A stretch of 19,383 nt of DNA from Gemmatimonadota bacterium (GTDB taxonomy: Bacteria; Gemmatimonadota; Gemmatimonadetes; Gemmatimonadales; GWC2-71-9). Made by a program: the position numbers and the translations under genes. The notes below the pieces were generated by a model, which was not told where the DNA came from, searched no databases, and was given only the letters and a program-made list of their open reading frames with translations. The stretch is from the NCBI GenBank assembly GCA_003220955.1, contig QHTW01000217.1, forward strand, positions 1-19,383, given 5' to 3'. Below are positions 1 to 6,945 of the stretch, piece by piece. Every line of letters starts with the position of its first letter. Position 1 is the first letter of the stretch.

Positions 1-612
1 ATGCGCCATGTCCACGACCAGCACCGCGCCGACTTCGTCCGCAATCGACCTCAGCGCCGGGAAATCGACGATCCGCGCATACGCGCTGCCGCCACCGATG
101 ATGATCCGTGGCTTCTCTTTTTTGGCGACGTCCCGCACTTCGTCGTAATCAATCCGTCCGGTCTCTTCGCGAACGTGATACGCCGTCGCCTTGAAGAGCG
201 TGCCGGAGAAATTCACCGGCGAGCCATGCGTCAGGTGCCCGCCATGTGGCAGCGCCAGGCCGAGCAGCGTGTCGCCGAACTTGGCGACGGCGAGATACGC
301 CGCCATGTTCGCCTGCGCCCCCGAGTGCGGCTGCGCATTCGCATGCTCGGCGCCGAACAGCGCCTTCGCCCGATCGATCGCGAGCTGCTCGACTTGATCG
401 ACGATCTCGCAGCCGCCGTAGTAGCGCTTCCCCGGCAACCCCTCGGCGTACTTGTTCGTGAGCGCAGTACCCATGGCTTCGAGTACAGCAACAGACACGA
501 AATTCTCGGACGCAATCAGTTCGAGGCCATGCTCCTGCCTCGCGACCTCACGACGAATGAGCTCTGCGATCTTCGAATCCACTTCGGACAATGGTGCTTG
601 GCGATCAGTCAT
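1..612 (-). CDS. glyA: Serine hydroxymethyltransferase, C-terminus cut by window edge
   Basis: Cytosolic PLP enzyme that interconverts serine and glycine while charging tetrahydrofolate with a one-carbon unit. The 204 visible residues are the N-terminal half of the usual ~415-430 aa. They show LELIASENFVS (30-40), NKYAEGLPGKRYYGG (53-67), the PLP-contacting ANAQPHSGAQAN (91-102), HGGHLTHGSPVNFSG (123-137) and VVDMAH (199-204). The PLP lysine lies beyond the window. The ATG at 612 gives a normal N-terminus (MTDRQAPLSEVD). No clear Shine-Dalgarno sequence sits at the usual distance; the nearest G-run ends 14 nt upstream and belongs to the G-rich leader. The gene follows rpiB by 45 nt on the same strand and may be co-transcribed with it. 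Nothing suggests a frameshift in the visible part. Identification is very secure. Confidence 0.97.
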   Translation of the reverse strand, partial: MTDRQAPLSEVDSKIAELIRREVARQEHGLELIASENFVSVAVLEAMGTALTNKYAEGLPGKRYYGGCEIVDQVEQLAIDRAKALFGAEHANAQPHSGAQANMAAYLAVAKFGDTLLGLALPHGGHLTHGSPVNFSGTLFKATAYHVREETGRIDYDEVRDVAKKEKPRIIIGGGSAYARIVDFPALRSIADEVGAVLVVDMAH

Positions 613-626
613 AGGGTTTTGAAGTA

Positions 627-656
627 CCCTTCCCTCTTCCCCCGTCCCCCTTCCCC
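627..656 (-). other. G-rich leader of glyA, potential G-quadruplex
   Basis: Read on the coding (minus) strand, the rpiB-glyA spacer holds five G-runs of 4, 5, 5, 3 and 3 separated by 2-4 purine-rich bases (runs at 656-653, 650-646, 643-639, 634-632 and 629-627). This fits the G3+N1-7 quadruplex pattern and lies in the presumed 5' leader just upstream of the glyA ATG at 612. A 5-bp inverted repeat (AGGGT/ACCCT) between the last G-run and the ATG could also pair. Whether it folds or regulates is unknown; it could simply be a purine-rich ribosome-attracting leader. Confidence 0.4.
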
Positions 657-657
657 G

Positions 658-1095
658 TTACTTGTCGATTTTCTCCACGCGGCGTTGATGACGACCACCC
701 TCAAATCCGGTTTCCAACCACTTGTGCAGGATATTGATCCCCTGCTCCTCACTCACAAACTGCGCCGGCAAGATGAGCAGGTTCGAGTCCCCATGCTCGC
801 GCGACAGCTCCGCTATCTGCTCATTCCATGCCAGCGCCGCCCGCACCTTAGGGAACCGGTTGGCCGCATACGACATGCCCAAACCTGTACCACAAGTGAG
901 CACCCCCCGTTGCACTTCTCCACTGCTCACCGCCTTCGCTACCGGCTTGGCGTAGTCGGGGTAATCGTCGGCCGGATCCAGCTTCTTGGGCCCCACGTCG
1001 ATCGGCTCGTAACCAAGCTTTTTCAGCTCATCCACGAGCCGATTCTTCAGGTTGAACCCGACGTGATCGGCGCCGACAAAGATCTTTTCACCCAT
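658..1095 (-). CDS. rpiB: Ribose-5-phosphate isomerase B
   Basis: Interconverts ribose 5-phosphate and ribulose 5-phosphate in the non-oxidative pentose phosphate pathway. The 145 aa length is typical of the RpiB/LacA/LacB family. Visible motifs are the N-terminal phosphate-binding GADHVGF (8-14), TCGTGLGMS with the catalytic-base cysteine C68 (67-75), the ring-opening histidine H101 in EHGDSN (100-105), and the C-terminal FEGGRHQRRV (131-140). C68 and H101 match E. coli C65 and H98 with a constant offset. The ATG at 1095 has GAGGG (1107-1103) 7 nt upstream and a further GAGGAG (1114-1109), so the start is well supported. glyA follows 45 nt downstream. A 150-nt spacer with a palindromic repeat separates it from the upstream amino acid dehydrogenase gene, so it may have its own promoter. 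RpiB is clearly favoured over galactose-6-phosphate isomerase in this context. Confidence 0.95.
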   Translation of the reverse strand: MGEKIFVGADHVGFNLKNRLVDELKKLGYEPIDVGPKKLDPADDYPDYAKPVAKAVSSGEVQRGVLTCGTGLGMSYAANRFPKVRAALAWNEQIAELSREHGDSNLLILPAQFVSEEQGINILHKWLETGFEGGRHQRRVEKIDK

Positions 1096-1142
1096 CGCTA
1101 AACCCTCGCTCCTCGTTCCTTCCTTCTAATACGGCGACGACC

Positions 1143-1203
1143 TGTCATCCTGAGCGCAGCGCGCGAAGCGCGCGTAGCGAAGGACCTCAAAAGCAGGATG
1201 ACA
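1143..1203. repeat. REP-like palindromic intergenic repeat
   Basis: Perfect 10-bp inverted arms, TGTCATCCTG (1143-1152) and CAGGATGACA (1194-1203), enclose a core with a second small palindrome, GCGCGC-GAA-GCGCGC. The core text (TGAGCGCAGCG, then TAGCGAAGGACCTC) resembles an interspersed repeat that I recall as common between genes in soil-derived genomes, but with about 13 extra bases inserted. It lies between the amino acid dehydrogenase gene and rpiB, both on the minus strand. It is not a canonical terminator because no T-run follows on either strand. Copy number cannot be judged from one window. Confidence 0.6.
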
Positions 1204-1245
1204 CGCTTGTCGCTCTCGTGAGAGAGGGAGAGAGAGAAAAGGGAG

Positions 1246-2295
1246 TCAGACAAAGTTCTGCCTCACCTTGGCTATCGCCGCTATGCGACGTTCAGCCAGG
1301 CGATCCGCCGCCTTATAGCTCGGGATCCCCTCCTCCGCCGCGATATCGAACACCATCAGAATCGTCTCGTAAATCTCGCCCGCCTTGTTGCGCGCCCGCT
1401 CCATCGTCCACCCCTCGAGCTCGGCATTCACATTCACTAACCCGCCGGCGTTGATCACGTAGTCGGGCGCGTACGTGAGCCCCTTCTCCTCCAGCAGATC
1501 GCCATGCCGCTCCTCGGCGAGCTGATTGTTCGCCCCACCCGCAATGATCTCGACCTGGAGCTGCGGAATCGTCTCATCGTTGATGATCCCGCCCAACGCG
1601 CACGGCGCGAAGATGTTGGCCTCGACGCCGTAAATCTCATCGAGACCCACCGGCTTCGCGCGAAAGTCGTCGACCACCGCCTTGAGCTTGGCGGCGTCGA
1701 TATCGGTCGCGAACAGCTGCGCCCCTTCCTTATATAGGAGATCGGCCAGGTAGTAGCCGACGTGGCCGCAGCCCTGGATCGCCACCGTCTTGCCTTTGAG
1801 CGCGTCGTCGCCGTAGCGGTGCTTGGCGCACGCCTTGATCCCGCGATAGACGCCGAACGCCGTCACCGGCGACGGATCGCCCGACTTGCCGATCAACCCC
1901 GTGACGTGATCGGTCTCCGCCTTGATGAACTCCATGTCGCCGACCGACGTGCCGACGTCCTCGGCGGTGATGTACCGCCCGCCGAGCGCCTTCACATGGC
2001 GGCCGTGCGCGCGAAAGATCGGCTCGCGATTGCGAATCTTGTTGTCGCCGATGATGACGCTCTTGCCGCCGCCCAGATTCAGACCGGCGACCGCGGCCTT
2101 GTAGGTCATGCCGCGCGCCAGCCGCAAACAGTCGATCAACGCGTCGCGATCGTTGGCGTAATGCCAGAACCGCGTGCCCCCAAGCGCTGGGCCGAGCGTC
2201 GTGTCGTGGATGGCGATTATGCCGCGGTAGCCCGAGGAGGGCTCGTACACGAGCGACACCTGCTCGTGGTCGTGCTCCTCGAGCAGCGCGAACAA
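1246..2295 (-). CDS. Leucine/valine (Glu/Leu/Phe/Val-type) dehydrogenase
   Basis: NAD-dependent oxidative deamination of a branched-chain or similar amino acid to its 2-oxo acid. With a TTG start at 2295 the protein has 349 aa (leucine dehydrogenases have ~364). It begins MFALLEEHDHEQ, aligning with the family N-terminus. Visible motifs are IIAIHDTTLGPALGG (26-40), substrate and catalytic lysines K66 (MTYK) and K78 (LGGGK), D113 in TAEDVG, the Rossmann loop GCGHVG (175-180), and IFAPCALGG and PDYVINAGG further on. K66, K78 and D113 match the Bacillus leucine dehydrogenase residues K68, K80 and D115. A longer frame runs to 2532, but it overlaps the acyl-CoA dehydrogenase gene and its extra sequence is low-complexity Arg/Ser. 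The TTG has only a distant AGGG, so the start is the least certain part. It lies 13 nt after the acyl-CoA dehydrogenase stop, in the same operon. Leucine versus valine or phenylalanine preference cannot be read from sequence alone. Confidence 0.9.
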   Translation of the reverse strand: MFALLEEHDHEQVSLVYEPSSGYRGIIAIHDTTLGPALGGTRFWHYANDRDALIDCLRLARGMTYKAAVAGLNLGGGKSVIIGDNKIRNREPIFRAHGRHVKALGGRYITAEDVGTSVGDMEFIKAETDHVTGLIGKSGDPSPVTAFGVYRGIKACAKHRYGDDALKGKTVAIQGCGHVGYYLADLLYKEGAQLFATDIDAAKLKAVVDDFRAKPVGLDEIYGVEANIFAPCALGGIINDETIPQLQVEIIAGGANNQLAEERHGDLLEEKGLTYAPDYVINAGGLVNVNAELEGWTMERARNKAGEIYETILMVFDIAAEEGIPSYKAADRLAERRIAAIAKVRQNFV

Positions 2296-2308
2296 CGCGC
2301 TCGATTGC

Positions 2309-3457
2309 TCAGCCCTTACTGAGCGACCGAGAGATAACGATCCGCTGGATTTCACTCGTGCCTTCATAGATCTCGGTGACCTTTGCATCCCGGAAAAGTT
2401 TCTCGACGGGGAAATCTCGCATGTAACCATACCCCCCGAAGAGCTGAATCGCCTGGGTCGTGACCCACATCGCCGTCTCGGACGCGAACAGCTTCGCCAT
2501 GCTGGCGTAGAGGGTGATGTCCTCACCCGCATCTTTGCGCGCCGCCGCCCGCTGCGCCAGCGCCCGCGCCGCCTCGATGCGCGTCGCCATATCGGCGAGC
2601 TTGAACTGCACCGCCTGGAAGTCCGCGATCGCCTTGCCGAACTGCTTGCGCTCGGCGCAATACATGAGCGACAGTTCGAGCGCCTTGCGCGCGATCCCCA
2701 CCCCCTGCGCCCCGATGCCGAGTCGCCCGGAATCGAGCCCCTCCATCGCGTAGACGAACCCCATGCCCTCCTCGCCCAGCATCTGGTCGGCGGGGAGACG
2801 CAGATCGTTCAGCTCGATCCCCGCGGTGTTCGACGCCCTGAGGCCCATCTTGTCTTCGGGCTTCGCGGCCTTGTAGCCCTTGGAATCGGTGGGCACGATG
2901 AACGTCGAAATGCCTTTAGCGCCGCGGCGCGCGTTGGGCGTATCGGTGCGCACCATGATCATCATGAGATCGGCCGTGCCGGCGTTCGTCGCCCACGCCT
3001 TGGCGCCGTTCAGCACCCAGTGCTTGCCGTCCTTTATCGCCTGCGACCGCAGCGACGCCGCGTCGGAGCCCGCCTCGGCCTCGGACAACGCGAAGCCCGC
3101 GAGCAATTCGCCGCGCGCCATTGGCTTTAGCCAGCGCTCCTTCTGCTCTCGCGTGCCGTGCCGCACGAGCATCGTAGTGGGGATGGCGTTGTGAATGCCG
3201 ATGGAGACGGCAAGAGCGGAATCGGCGGCGGAGATTTCCTCGAGCACCATCAAATACGTGACGGTGTCGAGGCCCATGCCGTCGTACTCCTCCGGCGTGC
3301 ACATCCCCAGAAAGCCGAGTTTGCCGAGCTCGTCGATCACGTCGCGCGGGAAGTGGCTGGTGCGATCCCACTCGGCGGCGAACGGCTCGATCTTGTCGCG
3401 CGCGAATTCGCGCGCCAGCTCGACGACCTGCTCGCGGACGTCAGTCGCGGTAGGCAT
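2309..3457 (-). CDS. Acyl-CoA dehydrogenase (short-chain/butyryl type)
   Basis: FAD enzyme introducing the alpha,beta double bond in an acyl-CoA and passing electrons to electron-transfer flavoprotein. The 382 aa cover the full family: an alpha-helical N-terminal domain (about 1-120), a beta domain with FALSEAEAGSD near residue 120, and a C-terminal helical domain ending in IYEGTSEIQR (363-372). E365 sits where short-chain and butyryl-CoA dehydrogenases carry the catalytic base. ERKQFGKAIADFQAVQF and LFGGYGYMRDFPVEK are also typical. The ATG at 3457 lies inside the end of the 3-hydroxyacyl-CoA dehydrogenase gene (17-nt overlap), indicating translational coupling. With that neighbour and the thiolase, three of the four beta-oxidation activities are present; enoyl-CoA hydratase is not in the window. 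Next to a leucine-type dehydrogenase, an isovaleryl- or isobutyryl-CoA substrate is also possible. The family is certain; the substrate is not. Confidence 0.95.
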   Translation of the reverse strand: MPTATDVREQVVELAREFARDKIEPFAAEWDRTSHFPRDVIDELGKLGFLGMCTPEEYDGMGLDTVTYLMVLEEISAADSALAVSIGIHNAIPTTMLVRHGTREQKERWLKPMARGELLAGFALSEAEAGSDAASLRSQAIKDGKHWVLNGAKAWATNAGTADLMMIMVRTDTPNARRGAKGISTFIVPTDSKGYKAAKPEDKMGLRASNTAGIELNDLRLPADQMLGEEGMGFVYAMEGLDSGRLGIGAQGVGIARKALELSLMYCAERKQFGKAIADFQAVQFKLADMATRIEAARALAQRAAARKDAGEDITLYASMAKLFASETAMWVTTQAIQLFGGYGYMRDFPVEKLFRDAKVTEIYEGTSEIQRIVISRSLSKG

Positions 3458-4289
3458 AGAACCCCTGCCCCGATTTTCTGCCGAGCTGTCCTTGGGCGAC
3501 CATTTTCTCGAGCAGCGGCGCCGGCTGGTACTTGTGCGCGTCGAGCCCGTCCTGCAGCACCTTCAGGATCGCGAGGCACACGTCGAGCCCGATCAAGTCG
3601 GCGAGCGCCAGCGGCCCGAGGGGATGGTTCATGCCGAGCTTCATCACCTCATCGACCCCTGCGGCAGTTGCGATTCCATCCTGCACGCAGAAGATCGCCT
3701 CGTTGATCATGGGCATGAGCACACGATTCGAGACGAAGCCCGGCGCGTCATTCACTTCGACTGGAGTCTTCCCCAGGTCCCGTACGATTTCCACGGTTTG
3801 CTTGACGGTGTCGCTCGACGTCTCTTGTCCTCGTATTACCTCGACGAGTTTCATCACGGGCACCGGATTCATGAAATGCATGCCGATGACTTTGTCCGGC
3901 CCGTTGGTGTGCTTGGCAATTTCGGAGATGGAGATGGAGGACGTGTTGCTGGCCAGGACGGTATCGGGCGGTAACAGGCGGGAAAGGGCGGTAAAGATTT
4001 CGAACTTGATCCCTGGGTTCTCGGTCGCGGCCTCGACGACAATCTGTGATCCCTTCGCGGTGTCGAGCGATTTGCTCGTCTTGATCCGTCCCAGCGTGTC
4101 GGCAGCCAGCTGATGGCTGATGGCGCCTTTCTTTTCCAGGCGCTCCACGTATTTCCTGATCGTCGCGAGCCCGGCTGCTAGAGCTGCCTCGGAGACATCG
4201 ATCAAGACAACATCCCACCCATGCTGCCCGAAGACATGCGCGATCCCGTTGCCCATTGTGCCGGCGCCCACGACCGCGACTTTGCTCAT
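3441..4289 (-). CDS. hbd: 3-hydroxybutyryl-CoA / 3-hydroxyacyl-CoA dehydrogenase
   Basis: NAD(P)-dependent interconversion of 3-hydroxyacyl-CoA and 3-oxoacyl-CoA. At 282 aa it is the stand-alone Hbd/PaaH-type enzyme, not the C-terminal part of a multifunctional FadB. The N-terminal Rossmann domain carries VGAGTMG (7-13), then EAATENP (86-92) and SNTSSISI (114-121). The catalytic histidine is H138 in GMHFMNPVP, paired with E150, and the substrate-binding asparagine is N187 in GFVSNR. The C-terminal dimerisation domain has NHPLGPLALADLIGLD and ends GRKSGQGFYAY. The ATG at 4289 overlaps the stop of the CPBP gene by 4 nt (ATGA), and its own end overlaps the acyl-CoA dehydrogenase start. The gene lies in the middle of the thiolase-to-amino-acid-dehydrogenase operon. 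Substrate chain length is not determined by the sequence, although the thiolase partner suggests C4. Confidence 0.96.
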   Translation of the reverse strand: MSKVAVVGAGTMGNGIAHVFGQHGWDVVLIDVSEAALAAGLATIRKYVERLEKKGAISHQLAADTLGRIKTSKSLDTAKGSQIVVEAATENPGIKFEIFTALSRLLPPDTVLASNTSSISISEIAKHTNGPDKVIGMHFMNPVPVMKLVEVIRGQETSSDTVKQTVEIVRDLGKTPVEVNDAPGFVSNRVLMPMINEAIFCVQDGIATAAGVDEVMKLGMNHPLGPLALADLIGLDVCLAILKVLQDGLDAHKYQPAPLLEKMVAQGQLGRKSGQGFYAYRD

Positions 4290-5149
4290 CCGGCGAGCCA
4301 GGTGCGCGGCTGCTTCACGCGCGCGCCGATCACGGCCAGCGTGCCGGCGATCAAGACGATCGTGGTGACGATGCCGCCCTCGGGGCCGAACGGGCCGCCG
4401 TCGATCCAGGCGTGCCGTCCGGGGGTGTACTCGACCGCGGGGACCTGAAACGTGTAGCCGCTGACCGGCGCGTCGAACAGAATCGCGAGGCCTGCGTTCC
4501 AGCCGAAGTGCAGGCCCCAGGCGAGCGCCATGCCGCCCGCCGAGAAGAACGCGAACGACAGCCAGACCGCGGCGAGCGCCACGTTCAGGGTGCTGAAGAT
4601 GGTGGCGTTGGGATTCCGCGCGTGCGCGATCCCGAACAGCAGCGCGAGGATCAGCATCGCCGGCAACGCGCCGATCGCGTCGGCGAGGCGGCGCAGCGGG
4701 TAGCCGCGAAACATCAGCTCCTCGCCGAGCGCCGCGAGCACCAGTCCGAGTGCGAGCGGCACCGCCACGCGCGGCCAGGCGCTCCAGTCGCCGGTGAGCC
4801 GCACCGTCGCGCGGTCAATGACGAAGGCCAGGCCGATCGCCAGGATCGCCATGAGCGCACCGAGTCCAATGCCACGGAGCAGCCGTGGCATCAGTCCACC
4901 TGGCTGCGTGTGCCAGCCCATGCGGTCCCACGAGTACTTATTGAGCAGCTTGCCAACGACGACCGTCGCGATGATGAACCCGACCACCTCGTACGCGCCA
5001 TTGCGAAACACGAACCACTGGTTGCCGCCCCACCCCGGGACGACCTCCGAGATGCCAATCGTGATCGCGAGCCCGATCGCGGCATAGAGCACGATCCAGC
5101 CGAGCGCGATCCCGACGCGTTTCGCATCCGCAAACGAAACGCGCGCCAT
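4286..5149 (-). CDS. CPBP-family intramembrane metalloprotease
   Basis: Predicted multi-pass membrane protein of the CAAX protease / bacteriocin-processing (CPBP, Abi) family, 287 aa. All three family motifs are present: EELMFR (143-148), FGIAH (172-176) and HFGWN (214-218), supplying the glutamates and histidines of the presumed active site. Hydrophobic segments lie near 12-34, 50-66, 93-111, 127-141, 161-176, 185-203 and 258-275. The ATG at 5149 shares one base with the bioY stop (TGATG), and the gene's own stop overlaps the hbd start, so it is embedded in the metabolic operon. A longer in-frame extension to 5677 runs across bioY and is not real. The family is secure. Its substrate is unknown, and its position between bioY and hbd does not explain it. 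A processing role for a membrane protein or prenylated peptide is only a family-based possibility. Confidence 0.9.
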   Translation of the reverse strand: MARVSFADAKRVGIALGWIVLYAAIGLAITIGISEVVPGWGGNQWFVFRNGAYEVVGFIIATVVVGKLLNKYSWDRMGWHTQPGGLMPRLLRGIGLGALMAILAIGLAFVIDRATVRLTGDWSAWPRVAVPLALGLVLAALGEELMFRGYPLRRLADAIGALPAMLILALLFGIAHARNPNATIFSTLNVALAAVWLSFAFFSAGGMALAWGLHFGWNAGLAILFDAPVSGYTFQVPAVEYTPGRHAWIDGGPFGPEGGIVTTIVLIAGTLAVIGARVKQPRTWLAG

Positions 5150-5712
5150 CAGAGGCGCGCGCGAATCGTTGGGGTGAGCTGCGTCAGGACTGGCACGAGT
5201 AGGGCCAGCTTCAGCAGGTCTCCCAGCAGGAACGGCCACGTACCGAACCGGGCGGCCGCTGAGAGGTTGCCCGTGAGAATCGCGAGCTGGGCGAGCCCGC
5301 CGAGGTGGATCAGGACCAGCCCGGCGAGCACGCCGCACGCAACACGCCCCACGCTCGATTTTTCGGCCACAACGGCACCCACGGCCCACGCGGCCACCGG
5401 ATAGGCCAGCAGGTACCCTCCCGTCGGTCCGAACAACCGGGCGAACCCAACCAGCGGCACCGTCGGTGTGAACACCGGCAACCCCGCCGCGCCCACCGCG
5501 AGATAGAGAATCATGCTGAGGGTGCCGAGCCGTGGGCCGAGCAGCCCGCCGACGAGCAGCACAGCCATCGGCTGCAGCGTCATGGGCACTGGCGTTCCAG
5601 GTAGAGGAACAGCCACCTGAGCCGCGAGAGCGACGAGAACGGCGCCAATCACAACGCCGCACGCACGAATGCCCCACGCCTGTCGCCGCACGCCCAACGC
5701 CAGATCTGTCAT
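5149..5712 (-). CDS. bioY: Biotin transporter BioY (ECF S-component)
   Basis: Integral membrane substrate-binding subunit for biotin uptake, working alone or with the ECF EcfAA'T energising module. The 187 aa length and about six hydrophobic segments fit the family. Diagnostic stretches are VPLPGTPVPMTLQPMAVLL (35-53), GLLGPRLG (56-63), LYLAVGAAGLPVF (69-81) and GFARLFGPTGGYLLAYP (89-105). The ATG at 5712 overlaps the thiolase stop (ATGA) and its stop overlaps the CPBP start. No ecfA or ecfT genes are in the window. Biotin is the cofactor of acyl-CoA carboxylases such as methylcrotonyl- and propionyl-CoA carboxylase. Its place in an operon with a leucine-type dehydrogenase and beta-oxidation enzymes therefore makes functional sense, although that link is inference. 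Confidence 0.94.
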   Translation of the reverse strand: MTDLALGVRRQAWGIRACGVVIGAVLVALAAQVAVPLPGTPVPMTLQPMAVLLVGGLLGPRLGTLSMILYLAVGAAGLPVFTPTVPLVGFARLFGPTGGYLLAYPVAAWAVGAVVAEKSSVGRVACGVLAGLVLIHLGGLAQLAILTGNLSAAARFGTWPFLLGDLLKLALLVPVLTQLTPTIRARL

Positions 5713-6875
5713 GAGAGCATCTCCACTGAGAGTGCTACCGCGTTGCCGCCACCCAAACAGAGTGTGGCAAGACCAGTGCGTTTCCCATACTGCTTGAGCG
5801 CATACAGCAGCGTCGTCAACACGCGCGCGCCGGACGCGCCGATGGGATGGCCGAGCGCGATGGCGCCGCCGTGCACGTTCACGCGCGACCAGTCCCAGCC
5901 GAGGGCCTTGCCATCGGCGAGCGCCTGCACGGCGAACGCTTCGTTCGCTTCGATCAAGTCGTAATCGGAGATCTTGGCGCCGGTTTTCTTCATCAGGTTC
6001 TGCACCGCGACGATCGGCGCAAAGAACAGGTCCTTGGGCTCGCCGCCGCCGGTCGCATAGCCGGTGATATTGGCGATCGGCTTGACGCCGTGCGCTTTGG
6101 CAAACGCGAGCGAAGTCACGACAAGCGCGCTCGCGCCGTCGTTCAGACCTGGCGCGTTGCCGGGTGTCACGGTGCCGTCTTTCTCGAACGACGGCTTCAG
6201 CGAGGCGAGTTTCTCGAGCGACGTATCTGGCCGCGGCCCCTCATCCTTCTCGATCTTGTCGACCGGCACGATTTCCGCCTTGAAGAAACACGCCTCCATC
6301 GCCTTCACGGCTTTCTGATGGCTCTGCAACGCGAATTCGTCTTGTTCTTTTCGGGAGATCCCGGCCTTTTTCGCGGTGTACTCGGCGAGGTTGCCCATGT
6401 GCGTGTTGGAGAACGAATCCCACAGCCCGTCGCGAATCATGCCGTCGACGAGCTCGCTGTTCCCCGCCTTGATGCCGCTGCGCATACCGTAGACGTAATG
6501 CGGCGCGTTCGACATCGACTCGAACCCGCCGGCCACGACACACTGTTCGTCGCCCGCCTTGATCGCCTGCGCCGCGAGCATCACCGCCTTGAGCCCCGAG
6601 CCGCAGACTTTGTTGATCGTCATCGCCGGGATCGTGCCCGGCAGCCCCGCGTGGATCGCCGCCTGGCGCGCGGGCGCCTGCCCTTCACCACCCTGGAGCA
6701 CGTTGCCCATGATGACTTCGTCGACCGTGCTGTCGGGCACGCCGACGCGGCGCATGGCTTCGCGAATGACGAGCGCGCCCAAACGCGGGCCTGGCAACGA
6801 CGCTAGACCGCCGAGGTATTTCCCGATCGGCGTCCGGCAGGCGGAGAGGATTACGGGCGTGGTAGAGTCAGTCAT
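5709..6875 (-). CDS. Acetyl-CoA C-acetyltransferase (thiolase)
   Basis: Condenses two acetyl-CoA or cleaves acetoacetyl-CoA/3-oxoacyl-CoA. At 388 aa it is full length (family ~390). The nucleophilic cysteine is C91 in NKVCGSGLK (88-96). The remaining active site is seen in GLNDGASA, LIEANEAFA, GGAIALGHPIGASGAR with H343, and CLGGGNAVA with C373. The spacing matches Zoogloea thiolase (C89/H348/C378). The ATG at 6875 has no Shine-Dalgarno sequence; a TATCAT box lies 6 nt upstream. It is the first gene of the compact block thiolase-bioY-CPBP-hbd-acyl-CoA dehydrogenase-amino acid dehydrogenase, and starts 70 nt after thrS. A biosynthetic acetoacetyl-CoA role and a degradative role are both possible; the neighbours favour acyl-CoA and leucine breakdown. 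Confidence 0.95.
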   Translation of the reverse strand: MTDSTTPVILSACRTPIGKYLGGLASLPGPRLGALVIREAMRRVGVPDSTVDEVIMGNVLQGGEGQAPARQAAIHAGLPGTIPAMTINKVCGSGLKAVMLAAQAIKAGDEQCVVAGGFESMSNAPHYVYGMRSGIKAGNSELVDGMIRDGLWDSFSNTHMGNLAEYTAKKAGISRKEQDEFALQSHQKAVKAMEACFFKAEIVPVDKIEKDEGPRPDTSLEKLASLKPSFEKDGTVTPGNAPGLNDGASALVVTSLAFAKAHGVKPIANITGYATGGGEPKDLFFAPIVAVQNLMKKTGAKISDYDLIEANEAFAVQALADGKALGWDWSRVNVHGGAIALGHPIGASGARVLTTLLYALKQYGKRTGLATLCLGGGNAVALSVEMLS

Positions 6876-6881
6876 CAGTCA

Positions 6882-6887
6882 ATGATA
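6882..6887 (-). promoter_or_regulatory. Candidate -10 box of a leaderless promoter for the thiolase operon
   Basis: On the minus strand TATCAT (TANNNT) lies 6 nt before the thiolase ATG and there is no Shine-Dalgarno sequence. Transcription about 7 nt downstream of the box would start at or next to the ATG. No convincing -35 box was recognised. Confidence 0.3.
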
Positions 6888-6906
6888 GCTGCGTCCTGGT
6901 GGTGTT

Positions 6907-6941
6907 TTCACACCCTGAAGGGTGTGGCTTTAGCCTGTGAA
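6907..6941. repeat. REP-like three-stem palindrome between thrS and the thiolase operon
   Basis: The arms TTCACA (6907-6912) and TGTGAA (6936-6941) are exact inverted repeats. They enclose two further small palindromes: CCCTGAAGGG (6913-6922), extended to CACACCCTGAAGGGTGTG with the flanks, and GGCTTTAGCC (6926-6935). The whole can fold as one 7-8 bp hairpin or as a three-way junction. It starts 5 nt after the thrS stop on the transcribed (minus) strand, where a terminator or mRNA 3'-end stabiliser would sit. No U-run follows in that direction, so a classic intrinsic terminator is not supported. It looks like an interspersed REP-type element. Confidence 0.55.
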
Positions 6942-6945
6942 TTTC

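Noticed and set aside
1213..1243. GA-rich tract with CTCTC-GT-GAGAG inverted repeat as a terminator after the amino acid dehydrogenase
   Set aside because: The stem is only 5 bp with a 2-nt loop, and no T-run follows on the transcribed strand; it is more likely a simple purine repeat.
2296..2532. N-terminal extension of the amino acid dehydrogenase
   Set aside because: It is Arg/Ser-rich shadow sequence inside the acyl-CoA dehydrogenase gene, with no counterpart in the family.
4286..5677. 463-residue version of the CPBP protease starting at 5677
   Set aside because: The extra N-terminal part overlaps almost all of bioY in another frame and is compositionally unlike a protein. The ATG at 5149 gives a clean membrane protein coupled to bioY.
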